DNA of 11,785 bases from contig MABB01000104.1 in the NCBI GenBank assembly GCA_002162915.1, positions 1 to 11,785 of the forward strand, read 5' to 3'. The notes beneath the pieces are model-generated. The model was given only the letters and a program-made list of their open reading frames with translations. It made no database searches and had not been told where the DNA came from. Of the stretch, positions 6,274 through 11,785 are shown piece by piece (positions within the stretch are counted from its first letter, which is position 1; each line of letters starts with the position of its first letter). Source of the DNA: Rhodospirillales bacterium 47_12_T64. GTDB taxonomy: Bacteria > Pseudomonadota > Alphaproteobacteria > Kiloniellales > Kiloniellaceae. The position numbers and the translations under genes are program-made.

Positions 6274-7290
6274 TTACTTTTGTGTTCGCTTAGCAGCCAT
6301 CTCAGCTGCCATATCAATCGCAGCTAATATGCTGCTTGGGTTGGCAATACCTTTGCCTGCGATATTAAAAGCGGTGCCGTGATCCGGGGAAGTTCTGATA
6401 AAAGGAAGGCCGAGGGTTATGTTAACTCCACCATCAAAATCCAATGTTTTAATCGGGATTAAAGCTTGATCATGATACATGCATACTGCCACATCATATT
6501 CTTCACGGGCTCTCGCATGAAACATGGTATCTGCTGGGAGCGGATCGGTCAGATTGATACCTTCATGACGTAACTCTTCCAGGACTGGTTCGATCAATTC
6601 GATCTCCTCTCGTCCCATAGAACCACTCTCTCCTGCGTGAGGGTTAAGCCCAGATATCGCAATTCGAGGAGATTGAATCCCAAAGTCCTTTTTTAAGGCC
6701 GAGTCCGTTGTGCGGATTGTATGCTTGATCAAATCTCTGCTCAGAGCTTGTATCGCCTCTTGGAGGGAGAGATGTATCGTTACGGGAACGACACGCAACT
6801 GTTTACAAGCAAGCATCATTATCGAGGCGGCTTGGCTGCCAGCCAACTCGGCCAAATACTCTGTATGGCCAGGATGTCTGAAGCCGGCGTTATAGAGAAC
6901 CAACTTGTTTATGGGGTTGGTAACGACGGCAGAGGCTTGGTCTGATTGAACAAAAGAGACGGCCCGTTGAATGGAGGCTAAAACAGAACCACCATTTGAC
7001 GTTCTCGGCTTACCCGGAGCGACGTCCTCGACAAGTTTTTGCTCGATAACAGGCAAGGCGTGTTTGAAACATTCCGTGGTTTCTGAAGGTGACGAGATTT
7101 TCTCTATCGGTACATTCAAAGATAGAGAGGTTGATATTTCTTTCAGACGCTGTGGATCATCAATGACAAAAAAGGGTGAAGAATCTTTCTGACGCGCGCT
7201 CCAGGATCTTAGGGATAGTTCGCCACCAATACCCGCAGGTTCTCCCATAGTAACAGCGAGTGGAAGAACTGGGGCGTTATGCATCATCAC
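6274..7290 (-). CDS. pdxA: 4-hydroxythreonine-4-phosphate dehydrogenase
   Basis: PdxA oxidises 4-phosphohydroxy-L-threonine in the DXP-dependent pyridoxal 5'-phosphate pathway, yielding the aminoacetone phosphate precursor used by PdxJ. The protein is 338 residues. TMGEPAGIGGE (14–24) is the conserved N-terminal signature. The three metal-binding histidines are visible: His142 in PGHTEYLAEL, His218 in GLNPHAGESG and His273 in MYHDQALIP. TNPINK (124–129) and GLPFIRTSPDHGTAFNIAG (294–312) are also typical. The first start is GTG at 7290, overlapping the surA stop (GTGA); two ATG codons follow immediately at 7287 and 7284, and any of the three could be used. This indicates translational coupling with surA. 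rsmA follows after 7 bases. PdxA2-type homologues are an alternative, but the surA–pdxA–rsmA context argues for the vitamin B6 enzyme. Confidence 0.95.
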   Translation of the reverse strand: MMMHNAPVLPLAVTMGEPAGIGGELSLRSWSARQKDSSPFFVIDDPQRLKEISTSLSLNVPIEKISSPSETTECFKHALPVIEQKLVEDVAPGKPRTSNGGSVLASIQRAVSFVQSDQASAVVTNPINKLVLYNAGFRHPGHTEYLAELAGSQAASIMMLACKQLRVVPVTIHLSLQEAIQALSRDLIKHTIRTTDSALKKDFGIQSPRIAISGLNPHAGESGSMGREEIELIEPVLEELRHEGINLTDPLPADTMFHARAREEYDVAVCMYHDQALIPIKTLDFDGGVNITLGLPFIRTSPDHGTAFNIAGKGIANPSSILAAIDMAAEMAAKRTQK

Positions 7291-8528
7291 AAACGGATAT
7301 CCACATTTGAACTACGTCTTAGATCCAGTAAGTACCGGCGCGACAGAGTATCAAGGCGATCATTGGTCAGTTTCTCTTCAATGGCCAATTTATCGATACT
7401 ACCGCTTTCCTGACGATCACAGACGGCAATGATAGCAATGCCGCCGGACACTTGGATTGCCTGTGTTGTATTGCCGATTTTGACTTGGCTAATCGCATCC
7501 CGGGTATTCTGCGGTAAATCATTCGTGTTGATCGTACCAAGGTCACCTGAACCCTCGTCTCCGAGCTCGTCTGCAAGCTGATCCATTGTACTGCAGCCGT
7601 CATATTTACGCTTTGCATCGGCTGCTCTTGATTGAACTTTTTGTGTCTGTTCAAAGCTCGGGTTTGCAGGAAGGGTAAAAAGAAACTGTTTTAAGTGGAC
7701 CTTCTGCTCATTTTTGGTAGACCTTTCATCCTGAACAAGAAGGATATAGTAGCCTCGAGTTGTGCGAATTGGGCCAACAAGACTACCAACGGAAGCGTTT
7801 GCGACAGAGGACTGAAGTTCGGAGGATAGCTGTCCTGTTTGCAGCCAGCCAAGATCCCCACCAAGCCCGGCACTATTGGATTGAGAAACCTGCCTGGCTA
7901 TAGCAGAGAAACGGCCACCGTTCTTTATTGTTGCGAAGACATCTGTTGCTTGTTGCTTGATACGCGCTTCTTCCGAGACGGTGTCAACGCTGAGAAAAAT
8001 CTCAAAAATTCTTTTTTGAGTGCCAGATTTTTGAGAGCGAACCTTAGACACGACTTCCTCTATCTCCGCGTCTGAGATGTTAACCGAAGACCGCAAATGT
8101 CTACTGACAACGGCACGCCAAGCCAGATCAGCTTTAAATTGATCAAACAGAGTATTGGGAAGAACACCTTGTTTCCGAAGGCCCCCTAATAACTGTTCTG
8201 TCGTCATTTTATTCTGGTTTGCAACGCTGACAAGTGCATCTTGTATTTGTTTGTCAGAAATTTTGATATTAAGTCGTTCAGCTTCTTGAATTTTCAGTCT
8301 TTCATCGATCAGAATACGGACGGTCTGGCGTAACATTCGCTGCCTGACTTCAGGAGTATTTTTCCTTTGGGCAGAGATTATGGCCAACTGAGTACGCTGG
8401 GTGACATCTAGCAGGGAAATAATATCGTCATTAACAACAGCTGCCGGTCTTAAGACATCCTGTGCTTGGGATGATACGGCAAAAAGTAATGTGACACTCA
8501 GTAAAGGGACAAGCAGCAAGCGTTTCAT
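7287..8528 (-). CDS. surA: Periplasmic chaperone / peptidyl-prolyl isomerase SurA
   Basis: SurA escorts unfolded outer-membrane proteins, LptD among them in E. coli, across the periplasm to the BAM complex. With the ATG at 8528 the protein is 413 residues and starts MKRLLLVPLLSVTLLF, a clear Sec signal peptide ending near AVSSQAQ. The SurA N-terminal domain follows (~25–150, with VVNDDIISLLDVTQR). One well-formed parvulin-type domain comes next (~170–268, with GGRFSAIARQVSQS and GGDLGWLQTGQL), and then a degenerate second parvulin-like region containing SGDLGTI. An ATG at 8552 is in frame, but it lacks a ribosome binding site and would put acidic residues before the signal peptide; AAGGAA lies about 12 bases before the chosen ATG. 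Two cysteines, ~312 (DGCSTMD) and ~370 (AVCDRQ), may form a disulfide. The stop codon overlaps the pdxA start. Confidence 0.93.
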   Translation of the reverse strand: MKRLLLVPLLSVTLLFAVSSQAQDVLRPAAVVNDDIISLLDVTQRTQLAIISAQRKNTPEVRQRMLRQTVRILIDERLKIQEAERLNIKISDKQIQDALVSVANQNKMTTEQLLGGLRKQGVLPNTLFDQFKADLAWRAVVSRHLRSSVNISDAEIEEVVSKVRSQKSGTQKRIFEIFLSVDTVSEEARIKQQATDVFATIKNGGRFSAIARQVSQSNSAGLGGDLGWLQTGQLSSELQSSVANASVGSLVGPIRTTRGYYILLVQDERSTKNEQKVHLKQFLFTLPANPSFEQTQKVQSRAADAKRKYDGCSTMDQLADELGDEGSGDLGTINTNDLPQNTRDAISQVKIGNTTQAIQVSGGIAIIAVCDRQESGSIDKLAIEEKLTNDRLDTLSRRYLLDLRRSSNVDIRL

Positions 8529-8605
8529 TTGAGTATCTATTTCCTTATACATTTAAGGCATTGCAACAGTAATCGCTGATTTACGCCTGTGATCTTATTC
8601 ATTGG

Positions 8606-10813
8606 TTAGAGCGGTTGAATCGTTCCAAGATGTTTGAATGTCAACTCAAGTGTAAACCGATCATCTGGTTCAATTTCTCTATCTTCAAACCATGTTCGAA
8701 CATATTGAGTGTCAACAATAATACATTCATCAAGATATATCAGTCCAAAACTTGCTTCTCTAGACGCTTCTGCATCAAGATCTCTTGTGTAACTCGAATT
8801 GAGGCTCCAATATTTGGAGAATTGGCTTGTAATTCCGATTTCAAGCTCTTCACGATCTGAAGTAACTCCATCGACGTTATCATCTTTCAAAAAGACATAG
8901 TCTAAATTTAAATTCAGTGCCTTAGGACCTATATTGACTTCAACTTCATTACGATTTGACCCTAGATCATCAGGATCAAATCTGAACCGATAAAGAGCAG
9001 AAAAGTCATCAATGGTATAGATTCCTATATGCCCGACAATGTCGGAAACCGCATCTCTCAGTCCGGAATTTTCTTCATACAGATCATTTTCCCCATTAAA
9101 TCGATAGCTTTGACCAATAAGGAAGTCGGCCTGGTTTCCACTTGTTGTGCTGGCAGTCCATTTTAGCCCGTAGCTTACACGACTTCCTGAATCAACACGG
9201 TCAGTGCCAGAAAAGCGGTTTAGGTCGAAGAGAGATGCATCATCAAATTCAAAGTCACGACTGTCATCATTGGGTATTTCACTTGGGTTTGAGCCATTTG
9301 GCGCTAGAACGCCCTGGACTATAGGTTCAATCGTTTGAGTGAATTTTCCTCTGTAACTGGCAAAAGGATATCGCCATTCCAAAGCAAGTTGTGGGAAAAC
9401 CCGACCCGTGACACCGCTATAGGTATCGCCGTCTTTACGTATCGTATCGTTGTCTTGATTAACAGCATTTACCCAATAACCGTCCGCTTGAACTTGGGTG
9501 GTTAACTTGTACTGATCTCCCCATGATCCAGTATAGGGGAGATCCCAACCACCAATCAGAGAGACACGGCGACTGTCTCTGCCCTCTGAACGGCCAAGTG
9601 CCTGAGCATTTGCGTCAAGTCGATAGGTCGCGCCTGTTATACCGGGTTGGCTTTGAAAGTTGTATTGTGCACGGGGAAGGACGTAAGGGTTCTCTGAATC
9701 ATCAACACCACTGCGCAAGCTTTGAAATTTGTAACTGTCCAGTTTGGCATAATTTCGTCCTCGGAATCCCTCAATAAACGCACTCGTTTCAAGTTCTGAA
9801 TCAGTATTGAAGCCATAGACACGACCATAGGTATCATCGGATGCATGCTCGGCATTGAAGCCCCAACGCCAGGTCTTATCGAGGTCAAACCGTCCTTCAC
9901 TTATTATTTGGCCGCGAAACTTGTCTTCTTTAACGTTGCCGTTATTTTCATCTAGATCTGCAACCGTAGCACTTGCCTCGATAGACAAATCACCGGTGCT
10001 AAACTTCTTTTCGTACTCACCTGCGAGAACCACCCCCTGTTTGGTAGTGGCGATGGGCGCAAAAAGAAGTTCTGAAGAATCGTCAATTGCCCAGTAATAT
10101 GGAATCTGTAGCGTGATACCAAGCTGGGTGGAACTCCCATAACTAGGTAGAAGAAAACCACTCCGTCTTTTTACCGTTGGATCTGGATGCGCTAAATAAG
10201 GGGTATAAATTACTGGTACGCCAAAGATTTCCATCCATGCATGATCATACTTGATCGTTTGAGATTCTTTGTTGTGGGTAATCTTTTTGGCTTTTAATTG
10301 CCAGATCGGGGCTTTGCTGGGGTCGTCTTTACAAAGCTCACAGGGGCTAAAAACACCATTAGTGAAAACTGAAGTATTTCCGCTTGTTAATTGGCCACTT
10401 GTAGCGGCCAGTCTGCTTCGATCGGTCAGTAGCACACGGATATCACGAATGAAGCCTTCTTTAAGGTTCTCGGTGAGTTCAACATGTTCGGCAAAAACAA
10501 TATCGCCGCTTGGTTCAAGAAGGCTGATGTTACCTGTGGCCGTTACAACATTCGTATTCATATTATAAGAAATGCTGTCAGCTAAAACAGTGCGTTCGCC
10601 TTGCGAAATTTCCACGTTACCAGCTGCGGTTACGATGCCGAGACCTTCGTCATAGACAACTTCGTCTGCACTTATCAGCGCGGGAATTTCGTTGCTAATT
10701 CCTTCGACAGATTGAGCAATCGTCTCTGCGCTGGTGGCAAAGTTAAGAGCAAGAGAAATCGCCGCAATAGATGCACTGTTTCTTAATAGTGTTTTTACCC
10801 CCCTAAAAGACAT
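8606..10813 (-). CDS. lptD: LPS-assembly outer-membrane protein LptD (Imp/OstA)
   Basis: LptD with lipoprotein LptE forms the outer-membrane translocon that places lipopolysaccharide in the outer leaflet. The protein is 735 residues. A signal peptide covers ~1–34, with hydrophobic core IAAISLALNFATSA. An LptA/OstA-like beta-jellyroll domain with the repeated pattern A-x-G-N-V/I runs from ~45 to 150. A conserved junction IFGVPVIYTPYLAHPDPTVKRRSGFL (~196–221) leads into the C-terminal barrel (~220–735). The barrel ends with FKHLG and a few residues more, its strands showing the usual alternating aromatic/polar pattern. Visible cysteines are C158 and C161 (SPCELCKDDP) and C697 (DECIIVD), fewer than the four of E. 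coli. The ATG at 10813 is 3 bases after the lptG stop. The next gene, surA, encodes a folding factor for such barrels. Confidence 0.95.
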   Translation of the reverse strand: MSFRGVKTLLRNSASIAAISLALNFATSAETIAQSVEGISNEIPALISADEVVYDEGLGIVTAAGNVEISQGERTVLADSISYNMNTNVVTATGNISLLEPSGDIVFAEHVELTENLKEGFIRDIRVLLTDRSRLAATSGQLTSGNTSVFTNGVFSPCELCKDDPSKAPIWQLKAKKITHNKESQTIKYDHAWMEIFGVPVIYTPYLAHPDPTVKRRSGFLLPSYGSSTQLGITLQIPYYWAIDDSSELLFAPIATTKQGVVLAGEYEKKFSTGDLSIEASATVADLDENNGNVKEDKFRGQIISEGRFDLDKTWRWGFNAEHASDDTYGRVYGFNTDSELETSAFIEGFRGRNYAKLDSYKFQSLRSGVDDSENPYVLPRAQYNFQSQPGITGATYRLDANAQALGRSEGRDSRRVSLIGGWDLPYTGSWGDQYKLTTQVQADGYWVNAVNQDNDTIRKDGDTYSGVTGRVFPQLALEWRYPFASYRGKFTQTIEPIVQGVLAPNGSNPSEIPNDDSRDFEFDDASLFDLNRFSGTDRVDSGSRVSYGLKWTASTTSGNQADFLIGQSYRFNGENDLYEENSGLRDAVSDIVGHIGIYTIDDFSALYRFRFDPDDLGSNRNEVEVNIGPKALNLNLDYVFLKDDNVDGVTSDREELEIGITSQFSKYWSLNSSYTRDLDAEASREASFGLIYLDECIIVDTQYVRTWFEDREIEPDDRFTLELTFKHLGTIQPL

Positions 10814-10816
10814 TTT

Positions 10817-11785
10817 TTATCCGTCTTCCAGGTGTAATAACATTGTGACGCCTAACAATAATGATACCCCCGCCGGAGACCACGCCGCCAAAGCAATCGG
10901 AACTTTGGTTGACTGGCCCAACGCAAAAACAAAGTTGGATAGGAAATAAAGCAGAAATCCAGTAAGAATACCAGAAAGGATCATCAAACCAACACGTCCG
11001 CGCCTGTGTTGTTGCATGGAAAAGGTTGCCGCCAGTAAAACCATGGCCAGGAATAAAAAGGGTTTTGATAACAGCCTATGGTACTGGAGTTTAAGTTTTA
11101 CTGCTGAGAACCCGGCATTTTCAAGTAAGTTAATAAAATAGGGAAGCTCCCAAAAAGATATAGATTTGGCGCTGGCAAAACTGTCTTGAACCTTCTCCAT
11201 TGTCAGTTCAGTGGGAATCAAAACTTCTTCGAAATAAGAGGGTTTTGTTCCAGGGAAAGAATGCCAGGCTTCTTTCAGTATCCAGTTTCCATCAGCTAAT
11301 CGGGCTTTAGATGAATCGTACCGAGAAATAAATTCTCCATCATTTGAAAGGTTGAATATTATGACATTGTTTAGTGATAAATCTTTATTCACAGACCCGG
11401 CATGAATGACAGATAAACCAGTCGTGTCAGGTTGCCTCAGCCAAAGCCCTGTTTCTGATACCTTGAAAATTGCCTGGTCTTTTTTCTTGTAGGTTCTACT
11501 CAGTTCCTTGTTCTTGGCAAAAAGGGCCGAGGACACAGGGTTTATAACTGAAAAAGCGAGAACTCCAATCATCAGGGAGCAAAAAGCAAAAGGAAATATA
11601 ATTCCCCAAATCGATACGCCTGCAGATCTAATAATGACGAGTTCATTTGCCCGGGTCAGCTTCCAAAAGGTCGCCATCGCAGCAAAGAGGATCATAAAGG
11701 GCATGATCTCTTCACTGAGTTGTGGCATTCGGAAGAGGACAATTTTCACGACTTGAAGAAAGGGGACTGCCTTGTCTTCTAGATC
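10817..11785 (-). CDS. lptG: LPS export ABC transporter permease LptG, 5' end missing
   Basis: LptG and LptF form the inner-membrane permease that, with LptB2 and LptC, extracts lipopolysaccharide and feeds the LptA bridge. The frame is open to the right edge (residues DLEDKAVPFLQVV precede the internal GTG at 11749), so the true start lies outside and about 323 residues are present. The YjgP/YjgQ pattern is clear: membrane segment around EEIMPFMILFAAMATFWKL, the conserved ANELVIIRSAGVSIWG turn, and another membrane segment (IIFPFAFCSLMIGVLAFSVI). A periplasmic beta-jellyroll domain of ~150 residues follows, then three C-terminal membrane segments beginning near PFLFLAMVLLAATFS and including FVFALGQS. 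The assignment to LptG rather than LptF rests on its position directly before lptD; lptF would be expected just upstream. The stop is 3 bases before lptD. Confidence 0.9.
   Translation of the reverse strand, partial: DLEDKAVPFLQVVKIVLFRMPQLSEEIMPFMILFAAMATFWKLTRANELVIIRSAGVSIWGIIFPFAFCSLMIGVLAFSVINPVSSALFAKNKELSRTYKKKDQAIFKVSETGLWLRQPDTTGLSVIHAGSVNKDLSLNNVIIFNLSNDGEFISRYDSSKARLADGNWILKEAWHSFPGTKPSYFEEVLIPTELTMEKVQDSFASAKSISFWELPYFINLLENAGFSAVKLKLQYHRLLSKPFLFLAMVLLAATFSMQQHRRGRVGLMILSGILTGFLLYFLSNFVFALGQSTKVPIALAAWSPAGVSLLLGVTMLLHLEDG

Noticed and set aside
6267..6317. A 17-codon N-terminal extension of RsmA.
   Set aside because: It would overlap the end of pdxA by 44 bases and adds residues not typical of the family; the ATG at 6266 fits the compact gene spacing.
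10817..11749. Taking the GTG at 11749 as the lptG start.
   Set aside because: The frame remains open to the window edge, and the family has an additional N-terminal region before this point, so the gene is partial rather than short.
1..11785. Search for tRNA, rRNA, CRISPR arrays, transposases, toxin–antitoxin or defence genes.
   Set aside because: No tRNA cloverleaf, regularly spaced repeats or mobile/defence protein signatures were seen. All larger frames are explained by the listed genes or are shadows of them.

Overview
This window is a housekeeping segment from an alphaproteobacterium of moderate to low GC content (roughly mid-40s percent, judged by eye). The protein families and their order fit this group: fabF–mltG followed by yicC–gmk on the plus strand, facing a minus-strand envelope block lptG–lptD–surA–pdxA–rsmA. 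The AT-rich base composition suggests a marine-type lineage rather than a high-GC Rhizobiales or Rhodobacter, but I cannot name the genus from sequence alone.

Plus-strand half (1–4626). The window opens inside fabF (fatty acid elongation; the catalytic Cys lies outside). mltG, the lytic transglycosylase that ends glycan strands, follows 12 bases later. An imperfect hairpin with a T-rich tail lies downstream of mltG. infA (translation initiation factor IF-1) comes next as a free-standing gene, with a recognisable sigma-70-like promoter and a strong intrinsic terminator. A short-chain dehydrogenase/reductase gene on the minus strand then interrupts the plus-strand series. It diverges from yicC (putative RNase/stress protein), which is followed 9 bases later by gmk (guanylate kinase). 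The yicC/SDR divergent spacer holds two palindromic elements.

Central gap (4627–5405). gmk faces the minus-strand genes. The gap holds one small cysteine-containing lipoprotein gene (GTG start, clear ribosome binding site), a possible decayed micro-gene at 4693–4803, and an AT-rich 105-base interval bounded by 11-base inverted repeats. This is the least ordinary part of the window.

Minus-strand half (5406–11785). The genes are transcribed right to left: lptG (partial, running off the right edge), lptD, surA, pdxA and rsmA. Gaps are 3 bases (lptG/lptD), about 77 bases (lptD/surA), an overlap of the stop and start codons (surA/pdxA), and 7 bases (pdxA/rsmA). LptG is a permease subunit of the LPS exporter, LptD the outer-membrane LPS translocon, and SurA the periplasmic chaperone that helps barrel proteins such as LptD fold. 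PdxA (vitamin B6) and RsmA (16S rRNA dimethylation) ride on the same transcript, as is common in proteobacteria.

I found no mobile element with a transposase, CRISPR array, tRNA, rRNA, phage gene or defence system. I do not think the window contains an undescribed multi-gene system; the findings below are modest.
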